In this document: one piece after another, positions 51,301 through 60,218 of the stretch
Numbering within the stretch: the stretch's first letter is position 1
Layout of the letters: the number at the start of each line of letters is the position of its first letter
Assembly (NCBI GenBank): GCA_030549495.1
Contig: JAUIRK010000928.1
Location: 199,001-263,000 of the forward strand
Direction: 5' to 3'
Source: Nectonema munidae
Lineage: Eukaryota > Nematomorpha > Nectonematoida > Nectonematidae
DNA length: 64,000 nt
The notes under the pieces: generated by a model
What the model was told of the DNA's origin: nothing
What the model saw: only the letters and a program-made list of their open reading frames with translations
The model's database searches: none
Made by a program: the position numbers and the translations under genes

Positions 51301-54300
51301 TGTTAGGAACCATTAATAATTTTAGAGAAATTCTTCCGGGGTATAATTACATATAGTATTTTACCTCCTTCTCTTAATTCATGACAAATCAACTTTATAA
51401 TCATAAGTGCAAACGATGTTAGTCTATCTGCATCTGCTCTAATTGTAAGACTAATAATTTTCTTTGCTTGTTTTATAAAGTCTTATATTTTTCGTTATCA
51501 CATAAAATATTAGGCGGTATATGCGCTCTTTGTGTATTGCCCTCCCTCTGATTGCATCCTTGAGTTCAGTACATTAATCTTTTTTACTAAATCTACAATC
51601 TATTACCTGTATTTTAGTTAAGCGTTGCTTTGAAGTCATCAGATGTTTACGAAAACTTTCTCCGTACCCTCAATTTATATATCTTGGATATCATTTCGGA
51701 TGTTGAGTTACTTGGCATTGCTCAAAAATTTCTCATCAAGCATCCTGACTTGTTTAATGAATTGAAGGATATTGTAAATTATGTGGTAGATGCTGTTGAA
51801 TCAGATGACAGCGATACTAAAACTTCTGTTGCCGAGAAGAAACCTATGAATCCGTTGTCATCGTCCGCTAATCCTTCCTCACATCATATGTTGAATACTG
51901 TTAATATAGGCACTGCTAGTGCTCCCACTCATCTAGGCATCAAAGTCAAAGACTCAAAAAGACTTCTTCTCTTTCATGGATTTGATGCTGGAATCGAATT
52001 AGGTAAGTTTTATCCTGGCAAGGGAATTTTAAACTATATCAGGTTACTATTCTCATACACGCATGTGAATTTGTTTCATTCGTATTGCCTATATCTTTCC
52101 TATTTTGTTTGTGTCATTAAGATATTTTTTAACTAGATTATTCTTCACTGAAGAAATGTGGAGTGAGTTATAGAGCTCTTCCAAAATCCTATCAACACCC
52201 CAAATGCAGTGGAAGAACAACTTTATGTCGTGAAGTATGTTTTTTATATTCATATTCTTCTATTTAGCGCATTATTCTTGAAGGTTATTTATTAAAATAT
52301 AACACAGTAAAACTTCTACAAGCTTGGAACTGTCCTTACTCTCTCTCTACTAGAGAGAGAGAAGTGTTTTAATTGAAGAAATGAATGATTAAACATTTCT
52401 ATTCATACTAAAATATTAATCATGATAAATTTTCTTTATTTTGCATATGTACGAAATAAAGAGGTATCCGTAGGGAAAAGTTTTAGAGTATTTTGTGATT
52501 TATTACTTTTGGAACAAAATCCGAACTGGAAGAAAGACAACACAACAATAAACAGTTTGTTGGTGATGGCCTCCATCGGACGTCGATAGTTCTTTCGTGG
52601 TCATTCCCTTAAAGTTGGACTATATATAGATCTATTGGTGTGAAGGATGTATCTAATGGGGATTAGACTCGGAGTTTTGAAACTCGACTAATACTCGAGT
52701 TTATTTTTTTTCTTAACTCGAGTTTTTAATTTTGTTTTTTAAATATTTATAAATGGTTTTAATCTTTTTTTATTCTTTTTTTTGTCCACCGTAGACCAAG
52801 TCTGTCCTTTGTAAATTAATATGGCTACTAAAAAAATTATTAAAACTGTAAAAAAAAATTTTAACTGTCTTTACTATTTATTAAGATGGCTTCTAAAAAA
52901 AGTCAAATGTATGGATTTTTTTTGAAAAAAGTACTCCTCAATCCGAATTATGTAAGTGCTGGGAAAAACCTCAAATTATGTGGAGGTTCAACTACTAGCT
53001 TGCTAAATCATCTGAAGAACATTCATAATATAAACCCTAATGAAGAAGAATCAGGATTTAAAACAAAAAAACAAAGAACTCTTGAAATTGTAACAACTCC
53101 TAAAAAAATCTATGATTGAAACTGTGTCAAGAATAGCCAGGTTATTCATCTGCAACAAAGGCATCGTTGTGGGCATCTTCTGTTTCGCTGCTGGAACTTG
53201 TGCGAGCATCTTTCGTGATCACCGGAGGAGGGTTGGAAGCTGGAAGCTCCTCAAAATGCATCACAGGACGAAGAGTTGATGGAAGATCGGGGTAGTCGAA
53301 CATATCCGTCTTCTTACCCCTACGCGGAGATGTCACTACCACCATACAAAAGTAGCAGTTGTTTGTGTGATCTGTTGGTTCCCGCCAGAATCTTGGCACG
53401 CCAAACTTCAGTTTACGTTACTTCCCTCTGTACCACGACTCCAGATTGGACCGGTAGCTTCCCCAAACCACGTGTGGCGCCCAACTCGTGTCCCGGTCCC
53501 TACTTAAACTCTAAAGTACACCTTGTAAGCCGAACAGAAGAGGTTCCTTTCAACTATGGTGTACTTGACTGACTTGACCTTCAGAAAGACTTCGCAGACA
53601 GCAGAAGTTAACAGGATCATCATGATTGTAGGAACCTCGAGCACAAGCCATCATGAGAGAATATCTCTAAATAAAAGAACAAATATAATAATAAGACGAG
53701 TTGAAGAACGGAAACAAAATTTAACATATATCAAATGACTACTTGAATGAATCATATAAATCATACTTGAATAAATGATATTTTTTTCAAAATATTTTCT
53801 AAATCAAATAACGATCAACAGTATGGTATGTTTCACTTCTGATTAGCATATCCCTGTATGTTTCAACGCTGCTGTATAGTTTCAGTAATGTTCAAAGTCA
53901 TTTTCTGCAATTTTCATATGTAAATATACAATTTTTTGTTATTTTTCAAAAAATCGGTTTCATTTCTTGAATAACGATTGGCGACATGAAAGATATGCTT
54001 TTTCTTCATTCTTACGACCTAATAAAAGACAAACAACCAAAAATTCACTCAAACAAACTCTTTTTTACATTGTGTGATCATTTGATAAAATTTGGAATAA
54101 ATCTTACCAAAGACGTTTTATGTTCAACAACAGATGGCGCAAGTATGATGATTACAATTGGTTTAATTTCAGGAATTGAGCATCAACAATGTTTGTCACG
54201 CGGTATAAATTTTTCAATTTGTGATCTTTTGTATGCTAAACTAAAAAAATCAACTAAACGACTAAATATGAATGACGACATAATGGATATCAATGAAAAT

Positions 54301-57300
54301 GGATCAGACCAAGATATTGATTCTGAATTTGATTCTAAATATTTTGTTGAAAAAGATTTTTTCAAAGTCCCGATTTGTGTGAAAACTTTAGAGGTCTTAT
54401 AAACAAAGTTTGAAACGTATGTAAATTATTTAGAAAAAGTCCCACAAAAAATTGTAAATTACAAAAAATTGTCATTGAAAAACTTGGTAAAACTGAACTG
54501 AATTTAATAATAGATGTAAAGACAAGGTAAGACGAGACTCCGCCATCGCCTGGTCTCAAGTCCAGGGTGCGAAAGGAAGAGGGTTGGCGTCAGGAAGGGC
54601 ATTCGGTCATAAAACCATTGCTCCAACAAAACCTTATGGATACAAACGAATAAAGATTGAGATGGGCCAGACATGTAGAGAGACGGGATGATTAAGATTG
54701 GATAAAGAAGGTAATAAAGATGGAGATTGATGGAAGGAAGAAGCGCGGTAGTAGACCTTGTCTGAAATGGAAGAATGCAATTGAAAAGGATATGAGTATG
54801 TACGAAATCGACATAAAGGATATGAAGGATAGAGATAGATGGAAGAAAGCGATGGAAAGTTTGAAGTTTGTATCCATAAGAAAGGTGCACCCTCCAAAGA
54901 GGACAACCCACCTTCTAAAACAAAATGAATGATGAAAGACAAGGTGGAATTCTTTAGTATCTGTAGGAATTGACAACTTGATATTTTGTGAGGATGACTG
55001 GAAACTTCTTGAAGAAATTCAAAATACTTAAAAACCAATAGAGATTGTACTTTCGGATATATACGCTGAAGACTCAAATATATTAAAAGCTGAAATTGGC
55101 TGGATGTTGATGATGGATAATTTAAAATGTAATAGTTTTTCACTTGCTCAAGGTCTTTATAAAGAATTACATACACGCTATGAGCAAAGACGCAAAAATT
55201 AGTTAGTTTACTATTTTATTTACAAAATCCGAATTGCGTTGAAACACAACATCATTTTTTATTTTCTTTATCTGATGAAAAAGAAATGCTCGAAACCGCA
55301 GAGAACTTTTTTAATCGCCTTTATCCCAATTTAAATTTTGCTGAGGAAGAAGAACAAAATGTGCGAGAAAAACAAAGTGGAAGTGATTTTTGTCCATGTA
55401 TAAAGCTAAAATAAAATTGCTTGAAGCTTCGCCAAAAATTGATCTTTAAAGTAAATCAAACTTCACCAATGAATTTAAATATTTTAAACTAACGCGAAAT
55501 CGGAGCTCAAAACTTGAGCTTTTGTACAAAGCACTTCTTTCTATCAAACCAACTTCTGTTGAAAGTGAAAGAGCATTTTCTAATACGGGAATATTCACAA
55601 CAAAAATTCGTTCGAGGATCTCTCCTACTACTACAGATGCTTTGTGTTTTGTTAGAGATTATTTTAAAATTTTAGTGTAATTTTAATATAATTTTGTTTT
55701 GCTTTTTAGTTTTTGTTCCGAGTTCAAAATTTTCGAGTTTTGCCAAACCCTAGTATATAAGCTTGGCCATTCGTAGAGGCATCTTTGATTTTTGCATGTT
55801 TGGCTCTTATGTTGATGTGTGTGTATGTGTGTTTAATGGAAGAACTAAAATTTAAGTGTGTAGATGTTGAGTGTTATTGTCAGAGGCGTGTTCTGTTAAA
55901 GCATGTAACGCGATGTTTTGGATTGTTTGAGTTTGTTGTTTGCGTGAGAGAATAGGCCCGTAGACTCATATTCTAAGATTGCTCGTGTAAAAGCTTTGTA
56001 AGTATTATGCAGTCTTTCTTTATCTTTGCCTCATCTGAAGCAGATAAGGCCTTCGTGGTGTTGAATGTTTTGCTTGCTTTATATTTTATGATTTGTGTAT
56101 GAGTGCCGTAAGTTATTTTTGGATCAAAAGTAATGCCCCACCCCAAGCATCTTTCGACACATTAACGCTGCAATCATCAAATATATCTTCACGTGCATTA
56201 TACTTTGTTAAGTTTACTAAATAGTCGTAGCAGATTAAATTATTTGAATGCCTCATCGTTTTTAAAGAGGTTTTACTTTTTAAATTTATCTTTATTTTAT
56301 CGTTATACTTTTCGGATAGATTTGATTTGGTTTATATGTATTACTTAAATATTGATCAGCTTATATAATATTAAAATTTTGTTATGTTATGATTTATATT
56401 TTTCATTTAAGGTTCTAAATGATACTTTTGTTTCATTCCCTTGTTGGTCTGAAGATTCAAATTTCATTGCTTCGAAGAAGTCTCAATACGAAGAAAATTT
56501 GTACAGAATTGAGGATGAGAGATTTGAATTAGACGTCATCATTGAAGCTAATAGGCACTTCTAAATGCTTTACCTTTCCTCTTTAAACCCTTTTTCCATT
56601 CTAGATACACGGTAAAAGTTTTGGAAGAAGTTGAATTCAAGCTGTCGCGTTATATGTCCAATCAAAAAAATGGCGCCAACAATAACTTATCCTGTAATAA
56701 CAACAACCAACAAACGACTAACAATAATTTATATACTTATGCGCATTTTGAGTTGGATAATCGATTGGGTGGAAGCTCTGAGGTTATTCATCGAAAAGCT
56801 ATTTATCAGATATACGGAGATAAGGCTGATGAAATCATCGATGGCCTCAAAACTAATCCTGTCATTGCTCTTCCATATGTTCTTAGAAGGTTTGCTTGAA
56901 ATATTTTTTTTGGAAATCTTTTTTTGAGCCTTTTTCTACTATTTTGCTACAGTATCGCAGATGAAGTTTAAATATTGAATATTATATTATATATATCAGG
57001 GGCTCACATCCTAAAAATTATTGGTGTTAGGGTAATCATATTTGGGAGGCTCACACCCTGCAGTGATCGCCTAACTTACGATACGAAAAGAAATTTTTAG
57101 ATTTAATTTTTTTTTCAAACGTAAAAGCGTATCGGAATAAAAAATACGATATTTAGAAAACGTATCCAAATTCCGAAAAAAATTTCAGATGTAAAAACGT
57201 AATTTAAATATACAAAAAATATATCGTAATTCCATTTTTTTTTCTACGTAATTTTGAACCTTATACACTCGAATGTAGAGCAGGGGTCATTAACCTTTGG

Positions 57301-60218
57301 TCATTTATGGACCCCTTTAAAAACTGATGAAGCTATGGAGGATTCCTACAGGGAAATTTTCTCATAAAAAGTATTTGTACTTTACTTTATTGACATGAAT
57401 TATTTGATCTCAAATGACGTTAAATACACGTAACAAAGCAAATTTTACTTAAATTCAAGGAGAAAAGACAAAATCAACCCCTTGCTCTTTATTCAAACTT
57501 TAAAAGTTAGCTTTTTGTTTCAATTATTTTTACACTTACAAATTGGTTGATTATTTTAACTCATTTTAAGTTTTTTTTATAAAAATAAAAGACTGTTCAC
57601 GGACCCTCTGAGATGCAGCCTAGACCACTGGTTAAGAACCACTGATGTAGAGCATGGCTTCTCATAGTGTGCCTTTTCAAATTCTTAGTGGGCTTTGTGA
57701 AAACTTACAAATACCAAGTATCATGTATCAAATTTTTTCCTTGATTGAAAGAAACAAATTTTTTGTATAATTTATATGATAGTTATATTTCGAAAGAGAA
57801 TCTATAAAAGTAGCTAAATGGATTTTAAATAATAATGAAAGAAAGTGTGTAGATAGTGGGATAGTGGTGATATTAGTAACAGCAAACCAAACATTTAAAT
57901 TTGGAAGATAAACACCTATCTTAGCTGTCACATGGAAGTCTATTCATTTTTTTTATTCTCAAACAAAATATATTTTATAAGTAAGGGTCGCTTTCTCGAA
58001 ATAATGTTGTCTAGAGGGCTTTTCATTGAAAATTGTCTTCTAAGGCTGCGTTGAGTAAGAAAATTTTGGGAAACACTTATGTAGCGATCCTAGGTATTTC
58101 GTTTAATAAAATAAATATCATTAAGGCTTTTTTATCTTTGTAAAATCATGTAAAGTTTTCTCAAGAATCGAGATATCAAAAGACATTTGTCCCAAATTTG
58201 CTAACTGCGAATTTTAATCCCATTTAAAGCAATATCATTGATCACATTAAGAAAAAGGAATACATTTCTGTAAGAAAATGATCAAATCATGGCTTTCTTC
58301 TTTCTTTTAAAAGAATTATATTATGAATGTATTTCTGTATCACTTTATTAAGAAGATATAAACCACTATAAAGCTCCTTTTAAATATTTTTATATGAGCA
58401 TGGACGCCTGATATACACAAATATGAAGAGGAATTTGCATGCAGGATTCGAAATCTTTATGTTGGGCAATCGATATTCTTATTTACACGAATAGACTGAA
58501 AGCCAAGGATGAGGAATGGCGCAATGCTCAACGCAGTTTCAACATCATTTGGCGTGAACAGTGTGAGAGGAACTATCTAAAAAGTCTCGATTACATCGGT
58601 GTCAATTTTAAAGCTTCAGATACCAAAGCTCTCAAGTCCAAAGCGCTCATCAACGAAATCGAAGTCCTTCGCGCCGAAGTAAGCATTTTTCCTTTTCGGA
58701 ATCTTTCTCCCCTTTCTGGAACATCATTCATTATCCTTAGTTACTCTTCAATTTTTTTCTAAATCGTATAAATATATCATATTCATGACTTCTACTGAAT
58801 GCGGTCATTTGTTTTAGTAGATCAAAATATGCAACGTCAAAAAATTGCGATGAATTTTAAAATTTTGGGCCACAGATGCATCCTAAACAAGATATATATA
58901 TAATTTATACCATTTTTGTTTTGAATTCGTCCTTTTTCTTCTTGAATTTGTCTTTTTTCATCTAGAATTCGTCTTTTTTATTTTGAAATTGTTTTTCACA
59001 TTTTTTATTTCTCTTTTTAATATAAGATTTTCTGTTCCTTTAGTTCCGTGGTTCACGAGTAACTTCTAAGGGGAGGTGTGAGTTCTTAAAATAAAATTTT
59101 TTTTTCTGAAACGTGAGAAAATATTAAGAATTTTATGAGACACATTTTTTGTAACAAAATTGCTCTGCATTAAATGATTTTTGTGCATTGCCAGTTGGTT
59201 AGTTAAAGTATTGTTTGTGACATTTGCAGCCATCCTTTCGGATATCGTGGTCCCGCCTGCAATGCTGAGTTCAGGATCTACTTGGACTTTCCATCCCACT
59301 AAACGCGAAATACCGGCCCTCGTTACTGCAAAACTATACCTTGATATATATTATTTTACAAGAGTGTACGAATCAAATATATGAATACAGCTGAGTGAAA
59401 GATACGATCCTAACGCGAACGCTCCCAAAGCGAGAACCCTCTTAATGTCTAGTAATAGCTTGATTACTAACAAGGTTAACATCGACTCGTCAGAGCACTA
59501 CCTAACCGTAAAAATACAAGAATTAGGAGGCATGCAATATGTTGTATATTGATAAATAATATTTAATGCATGTTATAAAGGTCGAGAAAGGTATAGACCA
59601 TTTTAGGCATTCTAGATTTAGAACAAAGTACTCCTGGGATTTGACTCCATCCCATATATTTATGTTATCCCTAGGATATATATTTTACAATTGGAATATA
59701 TAATCCGTGTTACAAGTAGGCGCCAGATAACCGACTATGCTTAACCTAGCTCGTACCATGAATCTGTTTAAATATAAGTAGGCCGATCTAGTACTCAGAA
59801 AAAGTACCTTGCTAAATGAGTTGTATACTTTTATTCAAGAAGGAAGAAAGCAATGAAATAAATGACAATTCCGTTTCATCAACTATCTCACCCTCTCACC
59901 TCTCCATTTCTTTGGATAAGAGAGAGGAATCCAATGATGACACTCCCTCCTCTTGCGCCGTCTTTCGAGATGCCTGTGATTTGCTCATTTATCACACGAA
60001 GCGCCAGGCAGGCATTCAGAAAAAAGAGAAGGCAAAGATGAAATCTACTTTGCGCAAATTCCTTCCATCTTTGTTTGCCATGCCGAGCATCGATGGCTCC
60101 GACGATGAAAACATCGCATCCAATCACGATGAAGAAGATGATGATGATGATGAAATCTATCCTGATAATAATAATGATGATGATGACGATAGAGATCTCT
60201 CTGCATCTGATGCTGCAG
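35854..60218 (+). CDS. SIN3: SIN3 transcriptional corepressor, 13 exons, C-terminal part beyond window
   Basis: SIN3 is the nuclear scaffold of the class I HDAC corepressor complex: PAH domains bind transcription factors and a central region binds HDACs. Exons: 35854-36386, 37886-38129, 42456-42605, 47031-47180, 47253-47339, 49384-49536, 49592-50074, 51618-52002, 52137-52234, 56412-56554, 56605-56889, 58495-58678, 59840-60218. Phases agree at every junction, giving about 1091 residues. In order: Ser/Asn-rich N-terminus; PAH1 (about 140-205); PAH2 (about 350-420); acidic tract (about 450-500); PAH3 (about 585-660); HDAC-interaction region (about 715-965); a conserved helix with [17 protein letters not shown]; a second acidic tract. 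The ATG at 35854 is the first in frame, and another follows 11 codons later. The last exon ends in phase 1 at GTAAGC and the rest was not found up to 64000. Introns range from 50 bp to several kb. Confidence 0.95.
36387..37885 (+). other. SIN3 intron 1
   Basis: AT-rich. Contains GATATCGGTAT-type motifs at 36817-36875 and again at 37331-37350 that may mark the ends of a roughly 550-bp repeat, and a short inverted match (GACACTAG) at about 36593 and 36728. Nothing coding. Confidence 0.4.
37886..38129 (+). CDS. SIN3: SIN3 exon 2: end of PAH1
   Basis: Continues [18 protein letters not shown] and [16 protein letters not shown], the third and fourth helices of PAH1, then a Ser-rich linker. Acceptor CATAG; ends at TTAAAG/GTTTTT in phase 0. 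Confidence 0.93.
38281..38433. mobile_element. Small inverted-repeat element (MITE-like) in SIN3 intron 2
   Basis: Arms of about 29 bp (TGATAAACAAATCAAATTTG at 38281 and its near-perfect inverse at 38404-38433) enclose about 95 bp. There is no coding capacity and the superfamily is not assignable. Confidence 0.5.
38520..39330 (+). mobile_element. hAT transposase remnant, ZBED5-like
   Basis: Plus-strand fragments read [27 protein letters not shown] and later KYGHSI, matching the region around GTHCVIHRQALASKTLP of ZBED5/SCAND3-type hAT transposases. Frames are broken throughout. A plausible right terminus of the same element is at 41640-41690. Confidence 0.65.
39540..41100 (-). mobile_element. 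Transposase-like element of unassigned family, nested in the hAT
   Basis: Minus-strand pieces: [20 protein letters not shown] (41083), [20 protein letters not shown] (40872) with [37 protein letters not shown] (about 40010), and [19 protein letters not shown] with [19 protein letters not shown] (about 39580-39660). The order and motifs match a widespread family of unnamed arthropod repeat proteins that I recall but cannot assign to a superfamily. It is in pieces in several frames. Confidence 0.5.
41639..41690. mobile_element. hAT terminal sequence
   Basis: Read inverted, this is AGTGGTTCCCAAACTTTTTT followed by GGGGCGT-type sequence, a common ZBED5-type hAT terminus. It is probably the right end of the hAT at 38520. 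Confidence 0.5.
42456..42605 (+). CDS. SIN3: SIN3 exon 3: linker
   Basis: Gln-rich linker between PAH1 and PAH2 ([20 protein letters not shown]). Acceptor TTTTGCAG, donor AAAG/GTATTA, phase 0 at both ends. It has less family-wide conservation than its neighbours and is placed by frame and splice sites. Confidence 0.8.
42977..44499 (-). mobile_element. piggyBac element (PGBD-type) in SIN3 intron 3
   Basis: 17-bp terminal inverted repeats, TGGGGATCATGGTACAA (42977-42993) and inverted TAGGGATCATGGTACAA (44483-44499), with one mismatch. The right flank is TTAA (44500-44503); the left flank is TAAA, one change from the expected TTAA duplication. The roughly 1.5-kb element carries a decayed transposase on the minus strand. 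Confidence 0.8.
43140..44357 (-). pseudogene. Decayed piggyBac transposase
   Basis: Starts [20 protein letters not shown] with an acidic N-terminal region. Then [38 protein letters not shown] (first catalytic Asp), [13 protein letters not shown], and [17 protein letters not shown] (second Asp). The region with the third Asp is missing by internal deletion. A C-terminal remnant, [17 protein letters not shown] and [14 protein letters not shown], is readable near 43270-43180. Frameshifts lie at about 43660-43900. Confidence 0.8.
44510..47030 (+). other. SIN3 intron 3, right part
   Basis: AT-rich. A possible hAT-like MITE spans about 45748-46080: the left part reads TTAACCAGAAATTTTTTGAT and the right end reads, inverted, CAGGGGCGCACATCC, but no target duplication was found. 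Otherwise nothing recognised. Confidence 0.35.
47031..47180 (+). CDS. SIN3: SIN3 exon 4: start of PAH2
   Basis: Linker followed by [16 protein letters not shown], the first helix of PAH2 (HAINYVNKIK in other animals). Phase 0 at both ends. Confidence 0.93.
47253..47339 (+). CDS. SIN3: SIN3 exon 5: PAH2 middle
   Basis: [20 protein letters not shown] and RKEQKAIKD, the second PAH2 helix. It is separated from exon 4 by a 72-bp intron. Confidence 0.93.
47340..49383 (+). other. SIN3 intron 5
   Basis: About 2 kb of AT-rich sequence without a recognisable gene or repeat family. Confidence 0.4.
49384..49536 (+). CDS. SIN3: SIN3 exon 6: end of PAH2
   Basis: [20 protein letters not shown] followed by [10 protein letters not shown], the third and fourth PAH2 helices. 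A 55-bp intron (49537-49591) follows. Confidence 0.93.
49592..50074 (+). CDS. SIN3: SIN3 exon 7: acidic tract and start of PAH3
   Basis: [18 protein letters not shown] leads into about 50 residues that are mostly Asp and Glu, encoded by an imperfect GAT/GAA repeat (49640-49790). A basic segment (RKKRKRKM) follows, then [20 protein letters not shown], the conserved lead into PAH3. The Met-rich forward frame and the Ile-rich reverse frame here are shadows of the repeat. Confidence 0.92.
50485..50806. mobile_element. hAT MITE in SIN3 intron 7
   Basis: 322 bp with ends CAGGGATCGGCTAACT and, inverted, CAGGGGTCGGCAAAGTGG, the classic hAT terminus. The flanking 8 bp (AGCTTATT and TTTTAGAT) do not match, so the target duplication has decayed or one edge is off. 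Confidence 0.7.
50807..51617 (+). other. SIN3 intron 7, right part
   Basis: AT-rich, nothing recognised. ACATCATTGCA is shared with 46672-46682, both upstream of CACTTTTTTT, suggesting a common unclassified repeat. Confidence 0.3.
51618..52002 (+). CDS. SIN3: SIN3 exon 8: PAH3 and linker
   Basis: [20 protein letters not shown] and [20 protein letters not shown] form PAH3. A Ser-rich linker leads to the first part of the HDAC-interaction region (GIEL). Donor TTAG/GTAAGT, phase 1. Confidence 0.92.
52137..52234 (+). CDS. SIN3: SIN3 exon 9: start of HDAC-interaction region
   Basis: [20 protein letters not shown] and [13 protein letters not shown], among the most conserved residues of the family. 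Phase 1 in, phase 0 out. Confidence 0.95.
52339..52366. repeat. CT/GA hairpin repeat
   Basis: A run of CT dinucleotides is followed immediately by GA dinucleotides (CTCTCTCTACTAGAGAGAG), making a near-perfect palindrome. Confidence 0.6.
53142..53560 (-). mobile_element. Fragment of an unassigned repeat-protein family
   Basis: The minus strand reads NLESWYRG, then [20 protein letters not shown], then [20 protein letters not shown] and an acidic Ser-rich tail. The [15 protein letters not shown] motif recurs in many unnamed arthropod repeat-derived proteins. The sequence is markedly less AT-rich than the surrounding hAT, so it looks like a foreign insert. Confidence 0.5.
54529..54934 (+). mobile_element. 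RTE-like LINE insertion with target duplications
   Basis: 406 bp flanked by identical 11-bp sequences AAAGACAAGGT (54518-54528 and 54935-54945). Its left part contains GGCGTCAGGAAGGGCATTCG, typical of RTE 3' regions. Its right part encodes the C-terminal tail of an RTE-type polymerase ([20 protein letters not shown], then [12 protein letters not shown]) and ends in AATGAATGATG. Having the 3'-UTR-like motif before the ORF end is unusual. Confidence 0.75.
55800..56165 (-). mobile_element. LINE reverse-transcriptase C-terminal fragment (Jockey/CR1-like)
   Basis: Minus-strand frames read [35 protein letters not shown], then [18 protein letters not shown] and [13 protein letters not shown], matching the region after the catalytic core of Jockey/CR1-type LINEs (LGVTLDP..., TYKALIRSILDYA...). 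Two or more frames are involved. The 5' portion is absent. Confidence 0.6.
56412..56554 (+). CDS. SIN3: SIN3 exon 10: HDAC-interaction region
   Basis: [20 protein letters not shown] then [18 protein letters not shown], close to [21 protein letters not shown] of the human protein. The exon ends at AATAG followed by GC, not GT (see the GC-AG intron finding). Phase 0 in, phase 2 out. Confidence 0.93.
56605..56889 (+). CDS. SIN3: SIN3 exon 11: HDAC-interaction region
   Basis: [20 protein letters not shown], an Asn/Gln-rich insertion, then [20 protein letters not shown] and [20 protein letters not shown]. The Asn/Gln stretch replaces the short SAEEQAKF segment of vertebrate SIN3. Confidence 0.93.
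57281..57644. mobile_element. hAT MITE 1 in SIN3 intron 11
   Basis: 364 bp with ends CAGGGGTCATTAACC and, inverted, CAGTGGTTCTTAACC. Perfect 8-bp target duplication ATGTAGAG at 57273-57280 and 57645-57652. Confidence 0.85.
57653..58078. mobile_element. hAT MITE 2, abutting MITE 1
   Basis: 426 bp starting CATGGCTTCTCATAGTGTGCC, a decayed CAGTGGTTCTCA-type end; inverted, the other end reads AAGTGTTTCCCAAA. It is flanked by ATGTAGAG (57645-57652, shared with MITE 1) and ATGTAGCG (58079-58086). Confidence 0.65.
58495..58678 (+). CDS. SIN3: SIN3 exon 12: end of HDAC-interaction region
   Basis: [40 protein letters not shown] and [15 protein letters not shown], closely matching [20 protein letters not shown] and the NEIESI segment of animal SIN3. 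Acceptor CGAATAG, donor GAA/GTAAGC. Confidence 0.95.
58912..58995 (+). repeat. Short tandem repeat, about 21-bp period
   Basis: Four diverged copies of TTTTTCTTCTTGAATTCGTC-like sequence in SIN3 intron 12. Confidence 0.6.
59220..59800. other. Unclassified block of higher GC in SIN3 intron 12
   Basis: Less AT-rich than its surroundings (GATATCGTGGTCCCGCCTGC near 59240; AACGCGAACGCTCCCAAAGC near 59411). It looks like an inserted repeat, but no coding motif or terminal structure supports a family. Confidence 0.3.
59840..60218 (+). CDS. SIN3: SIN3 exon 13: conserved helix and acidic tract
   Basis: Ser-rich start, then [20 protein letters not shown] and [13 protein letters not shown], matching [21 protein letters not shown] of human SIN3A. 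An Asp/Glu tract encoded by GAT repeats (60126-60190) corresponds to the acidic segment at the same place in vertebrates. Acceptor TTATTCAAG; donor CTGCAG/GTAAGC, phase 1. Confidence 0.93.

Larger units (their letters stand above)
52886..55677 (+). pseudogene. hAT transposase, broken
   Basis: BED-finger region at 52886-53119 ([16 protein letters not shown], then [19 protein letters not shown]); the first Cys pair is missing. The core at 53986-54402 has [28 protein letters not shown], and an acidic insert. IIDVKTRWNS is split by the LINE insertion. Near 55130 the frame reads TCSLAQGL and [12 protein letters not shown]. The C-terminal hAT dimerisation domain reads [20 protein letters not shown], then [19 protein letters not shown], ending near 55677. 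Several stops and shifts make it inactive. Confidence 0.75.
52657..55752 (+). mobile_element. hAT transposon (3.1 kb) in SIN3 intron 9, with inserts
   Basis: Ends TGGGGATTAG and, inverted, TAGGGTTTGG, with CTCGAG-rich subterminal sequence on both sides. Flanking 8-bp sequences GTATCTAA (52649-52656) and GTATATAA (55753-55760) match 7 of 8, a typical hAT target duplication. It carries a BED-finger frame, transposase core pieces and a C-terminal dimerisation domain, interrupted by a minus-strand fragment (about 53140-53560) and a LINE insertion (54529-54934). Confidence 0.8.

Noticed and set aside
54504-55176. Overlapping minus-strand frames of 94-180 codons opposite the RTE-like LINE.
   Set aside because: The plus strand carries recognisable LINE and hAT protein motifs; the minus frames have Ser/Leu/His-rich composition and no motif.
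59690-59790. Short GC-containing stretch considered as a tRNA or tRNA-derived SINE.
   Set aside because: No A-box/B-box pair or cloverleaf could be drawn from the sequence.
59220-59800. Higher-GC block in SIN3 intron 12 considered as a solo long terminal repeat.
   Set aside because: No paired ends, target duplication or coding remnant could be seen, so it was left unclassified.
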